NCBI RefSeq assembly: GCF_006265095.1
Contig: NZ_VCNK01000020.1
Location: forward strand, 62,001-126,000
DNA length: 64,000 bases
Reading direction: 5' to 3'
DNA from: Phaeobacter sp. B1627
Lineage (GTDB): Bacteria > Pseudomonadota > Alphaproteobacteria > Rhodobacterales > Rhodobacteraceae
In this document: positions 37,975-46,943 of the stretch, piece after piece
Numbering within the stretch: the first letter of the stretch is position 1
How the letters are laid out: every line of letters begins with the position of its first letter
Translations under genes and position numbers: made by a program
The notes under the pieces: generated by a model
Databases searched by the model: none
The model's input: the letters and a program-made list of their open reading frames with translations, nothing else
Told to the model about the DNA's origin: nothing

Positions 37975-38739
37975 ATGAGCACTGATACCCTCGTTGAATC
38001 CTATGGTCCGGCCTTTGCGAAAACCCCCTCTGCCGCTGACGCAGAAGTGATTGTCGTGTGTGAGCACGCCTCAAACTGGATTCCCCCCGACCTGAACGGG
38101 CTCGGATTGGCTCCGGCCGCCCGTGACAGTCATATTGCCTGGGACCCCGGCGCTCTGGGCGTTTCCCGTCACCTGGCAGAGCAGCTGAGCGCCCCGATGG
38201 TCGAGGGATGCATATCCCGGCTGGTCTACGACCTGAACCGCCCACCCGAGTCGCCGACGGCCATTCCGCCGGCATCCGAGATATTTGACGTTCCAGGCAA
38301 CCGGAACCTCTCGGACGCGGCGCGCACTCTGCGAGTAGAGGCGGTATACACACCGTTCCGCGCCGCCCTCGAAGAGGAAATCCAACACCGGCGGAAGGCG
38401 CTTCGGCTGATGGTCACGGTGCATAGCTTTACCCCGGTCTACAACGGCAAGACCCGAACCGTGGAGCTGGGGCTGCTGCATGGCCGCGACGACCGGTTCG
38501 CCCGTGCGATGCTGGCGCGGCAGCCCGAGGACAACACCTGGAACGTACAACTGAACGAGCCCTACAGCGCCTCCGATGGTGTCGCGCACACGCTGGACCT
38601 GCATGGCTGTGATAACGGATTGCTGAACGTTATGTTGGAAATTCGCAACGATCTGATTGCAACCGAGCAGCAGCAGCAGGCCTGGGCGGCAGCGCTTGCG
38701 CCCTGGATAAGGTCCACCCTCCGGGAGGCATTTGCATGA
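37975..38739 (+). CDS. N-formylglutamate amidohydrolase-like protein
   Basis: FGase-family metallo-amidohydrolase of 254 residues, about the normal length. Diagnostic elements are VIVVCEHASNWIPPDLNGLG, CISRLVYDLNRPPESPTAI and VHSFTPVYNGKTR. HutG members release formate and glutamate in histidine breakdown, but no hut gene is nearby. It is instead the first gene of a TRAP transporter operon (four-base overlap with dctQ) that also encodes a glutamine-synthetase-like ligase. Hydrolysis of a gamma-glutamyl or N-acyl amide is therefore the better guess. Confidence 0.85.
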   Translation: MSTDTLVESYGPAFAKTPSAADAEVIVVCEHASNWIPPDLNGLGLAPAARDSHIAWDPGALGVSRHLAEQLSAPMVEGCISRLVYDLNRPPESPTAIPPASEIFDVPGNRNLSDAARTLRVEAVYTPFRAALEEEIQHRRKALRLMVTVHSFTPVYNGKTRTVELGLLHGRDDRFARAMLARQPEDNTWNVQLNEPYSASDGVAHTLDLHGCDNGLLNVMLEIRNDLIATEQQQQAWAAALAPWIRSTLREAFA

Positions 38740-39323
38740 TCCGTGCCATGCTGGGATATGTGCGCGTGGTTGATGCGGTGAACTACCGCATCGGGCGCAT
38801 CATGATGTGGGGGCTGTTTGCGATGATGGGGGTCCTGCTGTGGTCTTCCATCTCAAAGACGTTCTTTCTGCCGTCGCTCTGGACACTGGAAATGGCGCAG
38901 TTCGCCATGGTCACCTACTACATCCTCGGCGGGCCTTACTCGATCCAGCTGGGCTCCAACGTCCGCATGGATCTGTTCTACCACAATTGGACCATCCGCA
39001 GAAAAGCCTGGTTTGACTCCTTTACCGTGCTGGCGCTGATCATCTACCTCGCGATCCTGTTCTACGGCGGTCTGGGCTCGACGGCCTATTCCCTGGGCTA
39101 TTGGGGCGACAATCCGTTTGCCTTTTTCTGGGGGCTGCTGACCGGTGCCGAAAGTATCGGATATATCGAGCGCTCCTCCACCGCGTGGCGCCCCTTTGTG
39201 TGGCCCATCAAATCCATCATGGTTGTCGGTTTTCTGCTGATGCTGCTGCAGGCCATTTCCGAACTTTTCAAAGACATCGCCCGCATCCACGGGCATGACA
39301 TCCCGAGTGAGCGTGACGCATGA
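38736..39323 (+). CDS. TRAP transporter small permease (DctQ type)
   Basis: Inner-membrane protein of 195 residues with four hydrophobic segments, including FAMMGVLLWSSISKTFFLPS and VTYYILGGPYSIQLGSNVRM. The GGxYxLxxxxHVRVD-like motif of DctQ appears as GGPYSIQLGSNVRMDLFY. It is larger than minimal DctQ proteins, as in the mannitol/chloroaromatic TRAP subgroup. Overlaps both neighbours by four bases. Confidence 0.92.
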   Translation: MIRAMLGYVRVVDAVNYRIGRIMMWGLFAMMGVLLWSSISKTFFLPSLWTLEMAQFAMVTYYILGGPYSIQLGSNVRMDLFYHNWTIRRKAWFDSFTVLALIIYLAILFYGGLGSTAYSLGYWGDNPFAFFWGLLTGAESIGYIERSSTAWRPFVWPIKSIMVVGFLLMLLQAISELFKDIARIHGHDIPSERDA

Positions 39324-40639
39324 GCCAGGAATACATCGCCATCTTCATGTTTGCGTCGATGATGCTCATGCTTTTTACGGGGCAGCGAGTCTTTGGGGCG
39401 ATTGGTGCAGTGGGCGCGGTTGCCGCGATGCTGCTCTGGGGGGTGGGTGGCTACGACATTCCGTTCTCGGCCGCGATGAAGCTGATGAAGTGGTACCCGC
39501 TTCTGACGCTCCCTATGTTCATCTTCATGGGCTATGTCTTGAGCGAAAGCCGTCTGGCGGACGATCTCTACAAGATGTTTCACGTCTGGATGGGGCCGAT
39601 CAACGGCGGCTTGGCCATTGGCACCATCGGGCTCATGGTACTGGTCTCTGCCATGAACGGGCTCTCTGTTGCGGGCATGGCGATTGGCGCCACCATCGCG
39701 CTGCCGGAACTGCTCCGGCGCGGGTATGACAAAACCATGGTCACCGGCGTCATTCAGGCCGGATCATCCCTCGGGATCCTGGTGCCGCCCTCGGTCGTTC
39801 TGGTGCTCTATGCCATGATCGCGCGGCAGCCAGTGGGGCAGCTGTGGCTGGCCGGAGTGCTGCCGGGGCTGATGATGGCGGCCCTGTTCATCCTCTACAT
39901 CTGGTTGCGCTGCCGGATGAACCCCGATCTCGGGCCTGCAATGGAAGACGCCCATGAGGTGCCGCGGGCGGAAAAACTGCGCCTGCTCGGGGCGGGGGCG
40001 CTGCCGCTGTTGATTTTCGCCGCAATGATGGTTCCCTTTGTCAATGGCTGGACATCGCTGGTCGAAAGCTCCGCCATCGGGGCGCTGACGGCGCTCGCGG
40101 CCTCCATCGCCAAACGCCGGATGAGCTGGAAAATTTTTGAATCCTGCACCAGGAACACGCTGGCGATTTCCTGCATGTTCATGTGGATCATCCTTGCGGC
40201 TCTTGGCTTTGGCGCCGTCTTCGACGGGCTTGGCGCGGTCAAGGCGATCGACAACCTGTTCACCGATCAACTGGGGCTCGATCCCTGGGTGATCCTGATC
40301 CTGATGCAGCTGTCCTTCATCATCATGGGGACATTCCTCGACGACACGGCGATGCTGGTGATTGTGGCCCCCCTCTACGTGCCGCTGGTCCAGGCGCTGG
40401 GGTTCGATCTTGTCTGGTACGGCATTCTCTATACGATCACCACGCAGATCGCCTATATGACACCGCCCTTCGGCTATAACCTGTTCCTGATGCGGGCCAT
40501 GGCACCTCCGGAAATCGGGCTGGGCGACATCTATCGTTCCATCGTGCCGTTTGTCGGCATCATGGTCGTGGCGCTGGCCATTATCATGATCTTCCCGCAG
40601 ATCGCGCTTTGGCTGCCACAGACAGTTTACGGACAATAA
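39320..40639 (+). CDS. TRAP transporter large permease (DctM type)
   Basis: Twelve-helix-class membrane subunit, 439 residues, that drives sodium-coupled uptake. DctM signatures are NGLSVAGMAIGATIALPELL, GVIQAGSSLGILVPPSVVLV and QIAYMTPPFGYNLFLMRAMA. It follows dctQ with a four-base overlap and precedes the binding-protein gene by 54 bp. Confidence 0.95.
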   Translation: MSQEYIAIFMFASMMLMLFTGQRVFGAIGAVGAVAAMLLWGVGGYDIPFSAAMKLMKWYPLLTLPMFIFMGYVLSESRLADDLYKMFHVWMGPINGGLAIGTIGLMVLVSAMNGLSVAGMAIGATIALPELLRRGYDKTMVTGVIQAGSSLGILVPPSVVLVLYAMIARQPVGQLWLAGVLPGLMMAALFILYIWLRCRMNPDLGPAMEDAHEVPRAEKLRLLGAGALPLLIFAAMMVPFVNGWTSLVESSAIGALTALAASIAKRRMSWKIFESCTRNTLAISCMFMWIILAALGFGAVFDGLGAVKAIDNLFTDQLGLDPWVILILMQLSFIIMGTFLDDTAMLVIVAPLYVPLVQALGFDLVWYGILYTITTQIAYMTPPFGYNLFLMRAMAPPEIGLGDIYRSIVPFVGIMVVALAIIMIFPQIALWLPQTVYGQ

Positions 40640-40693
40640 CCAGAAGACCCTTCAAAGGGCCCAAAACAAACTGACCACAGAGAGGTATCACCA

Positions 40694-41728
40694 ATGACGA
40701 CACGTCGTAATTTCCTGAAGACCACGGCACTCGGCGCCGCCGCTGCGCCGCTGGCCGCCCCTGCCCTCGCGCAGGGCAAGATCACCTGGCGCATGCAGAC
40801 CTATGCGGGCCCCGCACTGGCCGCGCATGTGATCGACCCGGCGATCGAGATGTTCAACAAGATCGCAGGCGACCGCATGCAGATCGAACTGTTCTACGCC
40901 GACCAGCTGGTCCCCACCGGTGAATTGTTCCGGGCCCTGCAGAAAGGCACCATTGACGCCGTGCAATCGGATGACGACTCCATGGCGTCGCCGACCGAAG
41001 TCACCGTGTTTGGCGGCTACTTCCCGTTTGCTTCGCGCTATTCGCTCGATGTGCCGGTCTTGTTCAACCAGTATGGCCTGAACGAGATCTGGGATGCCGA
41101 ATACTCCAAAGTCGGCGTGAAACACATCTCTGCCGGCTCCTGGGATCCGTGCCACTTCGCAACCAAGGATCCGATCAATTCTCTGGCGGACCTCAAGGGC
41201 AAACGCGTCTTCACCTTCCCGACGGCCGGTCGGTTCCTGTCGCAATTCGGCGTCGTGCCGGTCACCCTGCCATGGGAAGACATCGAGGTCGCGGTGCAGA
41301 CCGGCGAGCTGGACGGGATCGCATGGTCCGGCATCACCGAGGACTATACCGTCGGCTGGGCGGATGTGACCAACTACTTCCTGACCAACAACATTTCCGG
41401 CGCCTGGGCCGGTAGCTTCTTTGCCAATATGGATCGCTGGAACGAGTTGCCCGAGGATCTGCAGACCCTGTTCCGCGTGTGCTGCGATCAGTCGCATTAC
41501 TACCGCCAGTGGTGGTATTGGGGTGGCGAGGCCTCCTTGCGTGTGGAGGGCGACAAGATGAAGCTGACCTCGATCCCCGATGCCGAATGGCAGCAGGTCG
41601 AAGATGCGGCCGTCGCCTTCTGGGACGAGATCGCGGCAGAGTCCGAGACGAAGGCAAAGGTCGTCGAGATCTTCAAGAAGTACAACGCCGATATGGCAAA
41701 AGCCGGCCGCCCGTATCGCTACGGATAA
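40694..41728 (+). CDS. TRAP transporter substrate-binding protein (DctP type)
   Basis: Periplasmic solute receptor of 344 residues. A twin-arginine-like signal peptide opens it (TTRRNFLKTTALGAAAAPLA, cleavage after PALAQ). The fold is of the TakP/SmoM subgroup that binds keto acids and related carboxylates as dimers (LVPTGELFRALQKGTIDAVQ, LDGIAWSGITEDYTVGWAD). A strong hairpin follows the stop. Which ligand it binds cannot be told from sequence. Confidence 0.92.
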   Translation: MTTRRNFLKTTALGAAAAPLAAPALAQGKITWRMQTYAGPALAAHVIDPAIEMFNKIAGDRMQIELFYADQLVPTGELFRALQKGTIDAVQSDDDSMASPTEVTVFGGYFPFASRYSLDVPVLFNQYGLNEIWDAEYSKVGVKHISAGSWDPCHFATKDPINSLADLKGKRVFTFPTAGRFLSQFGVVPVTLPWEDIEVAVQTGELDGIAWSGITEDYTVGWADVTNYFLTNNISGAWAGSFFANMDRWNELPEDLQTLFRVCCDQSHYYRQWWYWGGEASLRVEGDKMKLTSIPDAEWQQVEDAAVAFWDEIAAESETKAKVVEIFKKYNADMAKAGRPYRYG

Positions 41729-41755
41729 GCGGACAGGCATAGTCACCATTTTACG

Positions 41756-41778
41756 GGGGCGGGGTCTGACCCTGCCCC
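41756..41778 (+). terminator. Hairpin after the TRAP binding-protein gene
   Basis: GGGGCGGGG-TCTGA-CCCTGCCCC: a 9-bp stem with one G-T pair and no T-run. Its place after the receptor gene and before the enzyme genes suits a processing or attenuation hairpin that raises the level of the receptor mRNA over the downstream part. Confidence 0.6.
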
Positions 41779-41803
41779 CTGTCAGAACCACAGGGAACGC
41801 CAG

Positions 41804-43153
41804 ATGACTTTCGAGGATCTCAAGACACAGATCGCGGCCGGGCAGATTGACACTGTCCTGACCTGCATTGTGGACATGCAAGGCCGGTTGATGGGCAAAC
41901 GGTTTCACGCCGAAGCCTTCCTCGAGATGGCAGAGGGCGAGACACATTGCTGCAACTACCTTTTGGCCACCGACCTCGCGATGGCAACGCCTGACGGCTA
42001 TGCCTCCACCAGCTGGGAGGGCGGTTACGGCGACTACATCATGAAGCCCGATCTTTCGACGCTGCGGCCTGTTCCGTGGCTCGAAGGGACAGCCCTGGTG
42101 CTGTGCGATGTGCTGGACCATCACACCCACGGGCCGGTGCCGCATTCCCCCCGTGAGATCCTGAAGGCGCAGATCGCGCGCTGCACGGCGCTCGGCTATA
42201 CGCCGGTCATGGCGACGGAGCTGGAGTTTTTCCTGTTCGAAGGAACCCATGACGAGATCGCGCGGACCGGTTTCAAACTGAAGCCGATCTCCAACTACAA
42301 TGAGGATTACAGCATTTTCCAGACCTCCAAGGAGGAGCCGGTCATGCGCCCGATCCGCAATCATCTGCGGGCCATGGGCATCCCGATCGAGGGCTCCAAG
42401 GGAGAAGCAGAAGCAGGCCAGGAAGAGCTGAACGTCAAATACGACGAGGCCCTGGCGACGGCGGATCACCATACGTTGGCCAAACACGGCATCAAGGAAA
42501 TCGCCCACCAGCAGGGCTATGCCGCGAGTTTTCTGCCGAAGTGGGACAAGGACCGGGTGGGGTCGGCGGCCCATGTGCACCAGTCATTGTGGATGAATGG
42601 AGCGAATGCGTTTTTTGACGGTGCCGCGCCGCTCGGCAAGTCGAAGCTGATGGACCACTATATGGCGGGGCTGTTGAAATACGCTGCCGATTATACCTAT
42701 TTCATGGCGCCCTACATCAACAGCTACAAACGCTTTGCCAAGGGGACCTTTGCCCCGACCCAGACCGTATGGTCCGTGGACAACCGGACGGCGGCCTTCC
42801 GTCTTTGCGGTGAAGGGTCCAAGGCCGTCCGGGTCGAATGCCGGGTGCCGGGGTCTGACATGAACCCCTATCTGGCGCAGGCCGCCATGCTGGCGGCGGG
42901 TCTCAGGGGGGTCGAAGAGCAGCTCGAACTGCCTGCCCCCTTCCGGGGCGATGCATATGCCGGTGATACAGAGCAGCATATTCCGCGCACGCTGCAAGAG
43001 GCGCGTGACGCGCTGGAAGCGTCGGAGATGTTGCGAGAGGCGCTTGGAGAAGAGGTTGTGACCCATTATGTCCGCGCGGCGGACTGGGAAATCGAAGAAT
43101 TCAACCGCGTCGTGACCGATTACGAGATCGCGCGTGGGTTTGAGAAAGCCTGA
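41804..43153 (+). CDS. Glutamine synthetase-like (gamma-glutamylamide synthetase type)
   Basis: GS-fold ATP-dependent ligase of 449 residues that joins ammonia or an amine to the gamma-carboxyl of glutamate. Metal and glutamate sites are visible in MATELEFFLFEGT, VGSAAHVHQSLW and KRFAKGTFAPTQTVWSVDNR, with RVECRVPGSDMNPYLAQAAM at the C-terminal side. It is not a housekeeping GlnA: it lacks the adenylylation-site Tyr region and lies in a catabolic operon. Relatives glutamylate putrescine, ethanolamine or isopropylamine. The amine here is unknown. Confidence 0.88.
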   Translation: MTFEDLKTQIAAGQIDTVLTCIVDMQGRLMGKRFHAEAFLEMAEGETHCCNYLLATDLAMATPDGYASTSWEGGYGDYIMKPDLSTLRPVPWLEGTALVLCDVLDHHTHGPVPHSPREILKAQIARCTALGYTPVMATELEFFLFEGTHDEIARTGFKLKPISNYNEDYSIFQTSKEEPVMRPIRNHLRAMGIPIEGSKGEAEAGQEELNVKYDEALATADHHTLAKHGIKEIAHQQGYAASFLPKWDKDRVGSAAHVHQSLWMNGANAFFDGAAPLGKSKLMDHYMAGLLKYAADYTYFMAPYINSYKRFAKGTFAPTQTVWSVDNRTAAFRLCGEGSKAVRVECRVPGSDMNPYLAQAAMLAAGLRGVEEQLELPAPFRGDAYAGDTEQHIPRTLQEARDALEASEMLREALGEEVVTHYVRAADWEIEEFNRVVTDYEIARGFEKA

Positions 43154-43166
43154 TCCGGAGCGGGCC

Positions 43167-43207
43167 GCGGGGGCCAGCCCCCGCACCCCCGAGGTATTTG
43201 GGAAAAG
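43167..43207. repeat. Extragenic hairpin element (REP-like)
   Basis: GCGGGGG-CCAG-CCCCCGC stem-loop followed by ACCCCCGAGGTATTTGGGAA. Elements of this form (C-rich hairpin, then CCCCGAGGTATTT) recur between genes in many Rhodobacterales genomes. Only one copy is in the window, so repetition is from general knowledge, not seen here. Confidence 0.55.
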
Positions 43208-43255
43208 ATGAAAACGGTGAAGGCCGCGTTTATACGCTGCCGAGGAGTAGGCCAC

Positions 43256-44638
43256 ATGGGCAAGACATTGAACTGTATCTCTCCGATTGATGGATCGGTT
43301 TTTGCGAGTCGGGAAACACTGGATCCGGAGGCGGCGCGCAAGACGGTCGACAAGGTCCGTGCCGCACAACGCGCCTGGGCTGCGCGGCCTTTGCAGGACC
43401 GGATTGATCTGGTGATGGCGGGGGTGGCTGCAATCGGCGCCATGAATGACGAGATCGTCCCTGAGCTGGCCCATATGATGGGCCGGCCAATCCGCTTCGG
43501 CGGTGAGTTCGGTGGGGTCAATGAACGCGCATCCCACATGGCGAAGATCGCAGCGGAGAGCCTGGCGGATATCGAAGTGGGTGAAGACCAGACCTTCAAG
43601 CGGTATATCAAGCGCATTCCGCATGGCGTGGTCCTTGTCGTCGCGCCGTGGAACTATCCCTATATGACGGCGATCAACACCGTGGCGCCGGCCCTGATCG
43701 CCGGCAATACGGTGGTGTTGAAACACGCGACACAGACCCTGTTGGTCGGTGAGCGGATGGCGCGCGCGTTCCATGCTGCGGGCGTGCCGGAGGATGTTTT
43801 CCGCAACCTGTTTCTCGATCACGATACCACTGCGGCGCTGATTGCCGAGCGGGCCTTTGATTTTGTGAATTTCACCGGCTCTGTGGGCGGCGGTCAGGCG
43901 ATGGAGCGCGCGGCTGCAGGGACATTTACCGGTGTGGGAACCGAGCTGGGCGGCAAGGATCCCGGTTATGTGATGGAGGATGCCGACGTGGACGCAGCGG
44001 TCGATACGCTGATCGACGGTGCCATGTTCAATTCCGGCCAGTGCTGCTGCGGGATCGAGCGGATTTATGTCCACGAGAGCCTCTATGACACCTTCGTCGA
44101 GAAGGCCGTTGCGGTTGTCCGGGGCTACAGGCTCGGCAATCCGCTGGATGCGGAGACGACCATCGGACCGATGGCGAATGTCCGCTTCGCAAGGGAGGTC
44201 CGGGATCAGATCTCCGAGGCGGTTGCAGCAGGAGCCGTCGCGCATATCGAGCCCATGGACGCCGACGATGGTGGGGCCTATCTCACGCCGCAAATTCTGA
44301 CCAACGTGACCCATGACATGCGGGTGATGCGGGACGAGAGTTTCGGGCCGGTCGTGGGGATCATGAAGGTCTCTTCGGATGCGGAAGCCATTGAACTGAT
44401 GAATGACAGCGAGTTCGGCCTGACCGCCTCGCTCTGGACCAAAGATGTCGCGCGCGCGCAGGCTGTCGGAGATCAGATCGAGACGGGAACCGTGTTCATG
44501 AACCGGGCGGATTATCTGGATCCGGGGCTGTGCTGGACGGGCTGCAAGAATACCGGTCGCGGCGGCGGGTTGTCTGTCATTGGCTACCAGAACCTGACCC
44601 GCCCGAAGTCTTACCACCTGAAGAAAGTCACCGTCTGA
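43256..44638 (+). CDS. Aldehyde dehydrogenase
   Basis: NAD(P)-dependent aldehyde dehydrogenase of 460 residues. Cofactor region APWNYPYMTAINTVAPALIA, general base Glu in GTELGGKDPGYV, and the nucleophile Cys in FNSGQCCCGIERIYV. The start is the ATG at 43256 with AGGAG eight bases upstream; an upstream in-frame ATG at 43208 lies in the extragenic element. It probably oxidises the aldehyde made by the iron alcohol dehydrogenase that follows, possibly as a gamma-glutamylated intermediate. Confidence 0.93.
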   Translation: MGKTLNCISPIDGSVFASRETLDPEAARKTVDKVRAAQRAWAARPLQDRIDLVMAGVAAIGAMNDEIVPELAHMMGRPIRFGGEFGGVNERASHMAKIAAESLADIEVGEDQTFKRYIKRIPHGVVLVVAPWNYPYMTAINTVAPALIAGNTVVLKHATQTLLVGERMARAFHAAGVPEDVFRNLFLDHDTTAALIAERAFDFVNFTGSVGGGQAMERAAAGTFTGVGTELGGKDPGYVMEDADVDAAVDTLIDGAMFNSGQCCCGIERIYVHESLYDTFVEKAVAVVRGYRLGNPLDAETTIGPMANVRFAREVRDQISEAVAAGAVAHIEPMDADDGGAYLTPQILTNVTHDMRVMRDESFGPVVGIMKVSSDAEAIELMNDSEFGLTASLWTKDVARAQAVGDQIETGTVFMNRADYLDPGLCWTGCKNTGRGGGLSVIGYQNLTRPKSYHLKKVTV

Positions 44639-44713
44639 CCTCGCTTTCTGGCGCTGTTGCGTCCGGAACTGAACCTATTTCGGCCGATTGGCCATATAAG
44701 AAAGGCAAACCTC

Positions 44714-45859
44714 ATGTCTCTCACTGGAAACTGGTCCTATCCGACCGCAATCAAATTCGGTGCAGGCCGGATTGGGGAACTGGCCGAGGCCTGTGCGCAG
44801 GCAGGGATCAGGAAACCTCTGCTTGTAACCGACAAGGGGCTGGCAAACCTGCCCGTGACCCAGGCGACGCTCGACATCATGGAGGCAGCGGGGCTTGGTC
44901 GTGGCATGTTCTCGGAGGTGGATCCAAATCCGAACGAGAAAAACCTGGACGCCGGGGTTGCGGCCTATCAGGCCGGTGGTCATGACGGTGTGATTGCCTT
45001 TGGCGGCGGCTCCGGGCTCGATCTTGGCAAGATGGTGGCCTTCATGGCGGGGCAAACCAGACCGATCTGGGATTTTGAAGATATCGGTGACTGGTGGACC
45101 CGTGCCGATGCGAATGCAATTGCACCGATCATTGCGGTGCCAACCACGGCCGGAACCGGGTCCGAGGTGGGCCGCGCCTCCGTCATTACCGACAGCGTGA
45201 CGCATCAGAAAAAGATCATTTTCCATCCGAAAGTGCTGCCGACGGTGGTGATTTGCGACCCGGAGCTCACCCTGGGCATGCCAAAATTCATCACGGCCGG
45301 CACAGGCCTCGATGCGTTTGCACATTGCGTCGAGGCCTTCTCCTCGCCGCATTATCACCCGATGTCGCAGGGTATCGCGCTGGAGGGCATGCGCTTGGTC
45401 AAGGAGTACCTCCCACGTGCCTATGAGGATGGAACCGACATTGAGGCCCGCGCTCAGATGATGTCAGCGGCGGCGATGGGCGCGACCGCCTTTCAGAAGG
45501 GGCTCGGGGCGATCCATGCCATGAGCCACCCGATTGGCGCGGTGTTCAACACGCACCACGGCACCACAAACGCCGTCTGCATGCCTGCGGTGCTGGCGTT
45601 CAATGCCGAAGCCATTTCGGACCGGTTCGACACTGCCGCCGCCTACCTCGGGATCGAGGGCGGATTCGCAGGATTCAGAAGCTATGTGCAGGATCTGAAC
45701 GACAGCCTCGGCATCCCGCGTGGCCTGTCAGAACTCGGTGTGACCGAGGAGGCCATCCCAGAGCTGGTCAAGGGCGCGATCATTGATCCGAGCTGCGGTG
45801 GCAACCCGATCACCCTGACAGAAGAAAACCTGACACAGCTTTTCAAAGCCGCACTCTGA
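44714..45859 (+). CDS. Iron-containing alcohol dehydrogenase
   Basis: Group III metal-dependent alcohol dehydrogenase, 381 residues. The nucleotide site is GGGSGLDLGKMVAF, and the metal ligands are in AGTGLDAFAHCVEAFSSPHY and IHAMSHPIGAVFNTHHGTTN (Asp, His, His, His all present). The ATG at 44714 gives the family N-terminus (SYPTAIKFGAGR); the frame is open further up. It ends the TRAP-GS-ALDH operon at a hairpin terminator. Confidence 0.94.
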   Translation: MSLTGNWSYPTAIKFGAGRIGELAEACAQAGIRKPLLVTDKGLANLPVTQATLDIMEAAGLGRGMFSEVDPNPNEKNLDAGVAAYQAGGHDGVIAFGGGSGLDLGKMVAFMAGQTRPIWDFEDIGDWWTRADANAIAPIIAVPTTAGTGSEVGRASVITDSVTHQKKIIFHPKVLPTVVICDPELTLGMPKFITAGTGLDAFAHCVEAFSSPHYHPMSQGIALEGMRLVKEYLPRAYEDGTDIEARAQMMSAAAMGATAFQKGLGAIHAMSHPIGAVFNTHHGTTNAVCMPAVLAFNAEAISDRFDTAAAYLGIEGGFAGFRSYVQDLNDSLGIPRGLSELGVTEEAIPELVKGAIIDPSCGGNPITLTEENLTQLFKAAL

Positions 45860-45899
45860 CAGGCATCGGTGGCCTTTGTCCGCAGAGTGACAACACATG

Positions 45900-45923
45900 T
45901 GGCCACGCCCAGCAGCGTGGCCA
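45900..45923. terminator. Bidirectional hairpin between the ADH and LacI genes
   Basis: TGGCCACGC-CCAGCA-GCGTGGCCA, a perfect 9-bp stem between the convergent iron-ADH and LacI-type genes. It is followed by TTTG on the plus strand, a short U-tract. Confidence 0.7.
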
Positions 45924-45935
45924 TTTGCATCGGTC

Positions 45936-46943
45936 CTAGTCGGAAATGCGGGCCACGCTGTCGCGGCATATCAGTTCGACCTCGACGGTCTGTGACGGTC
46001 CTGACAGAGTCCCCGCCTCGATCATGTCCAGCAGAAGCCGCGCGGCCTGTTCGCCAATCTGCGTGCGCCGCTGGCGGATCGTGGTCAATGCCGGGGTGAG
46101 GTGTTCGACAACCTCGATATTGTCAAAACCCACCAGTGAGACATCTTCGGGCACTCTGATGCCGCGATGCTGCACCGCCCCCATAAAGCCGATCGCCATT
46201 TCATCCGAGGAGCAGAACAATGCGGTCGGCCGGCGCTCCAACCGGAGCCATTTCTGGGCTGCAGCGGCGCCGGAATCCATGCTGAAGTCGCCATCGAAAA
46301 CCCAGTCCGGACGCGCTGCCAATCCACGTTCCGCCAATGCATCACGATAGCCGGTCAGTCGTGTTTCAGACAGGACATTCCCCTGCGGCCCGGTGATGTG
46401 GCCGATCTGCCGATGCCCCATGTCAAACAGATGTCCCACCGCCAAGGCCGCGCCGCGGGCGTTCTCGGTACAGACGGAGGGCAAATCGTCATCCATCCAT
46501 TCACATGCGAGAACCACTGGCGGACGACCAGGATTTTTCAGCGCCTCAGGTGACAGCGTGCCGTCAAAAAGGATCAACCCATCTGCCATGCTGGATTGGA
46601 GGTACGCCGACAGCCGATCCTCAAGATTGGGCCCGGCTTGGGTATCAGCGATCAAAAGGCCATAGCCGACGGGATGCAGAACCGAATTGATGCCCGCGAG
46701 GATTTGCGAGAAAAACGGATTGGCGAGGTTCGGAACCAAGGCGATGACGCTGCCCGTGCGTTGCCTGCGGAGGTTCGAGGCCGTCGCATTGACGCGGTAT
46801 CCGGTTCGGTCGACGGCTGCCAGAACGGCTTCCCGCGTGGCTTTTGCAACCACAGAAGGTTTCGACAAGGTCCGGCTGACGGTCGCGGTGGAAACACCCG
46901 CTTGCGCAGCAACATCTTGAATCGTAGCGATCTTCTTGTCCAT
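45936..46943 (-). CDS. LacI family transcription regulator
   Basis: Repressor of 335 residues. HTH and hinge: ATIQDVAAQAGVSTATVSRT, then the LRRQRTGSVIALVPNLANPF linker into a periplasmic-binding-like effector domain (HLFDMGHRQIGHITGPQGNV, SLVGFDNIEVVEHLTPALTT). It is convergent with the iron-ADH gene and probably controls the catabolic genes to its left, or itself. The effector is unknown. Confidence 0.93.
   Translation of the reverse strand: MDKKIATIQDVAAQAGVSTATVSRTLSKPSVVAKATREAVLAAVDRTGYRVNATASNLRRQRTGSVIALVPNLANPFFSQILAGINSVLHPVGYGLLIADTQAGPNLEDRLSAYLQSSMADGLILFDGTLSPEALKNPGRPPVVLACEWMDDDLPSVCTENARGAALAVGHLFDMGHRQIGHITGPQGNVLSETRLTGYRDALAERGLAARPDWVFDGDFSMDSGAAAAQKWLRLERRPTALFCSSDEMAIGFMGAVQHRGIRVPEDVSLVGFDNIEVVEHLTPALTTIRQRRTQIGEQAARLLLDMIEAGTLSGPSQTVEVELICRDSVARISD

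Noticed and set aside
40688-44617. Long antisense frames (630 and 677 codons) opposite the TRAP receptor, GS-like and ALDH genes
   Set aside because: Their composition is that of reversed coding sequence, with no recognisable domain, and the plus-strand genes are certain.
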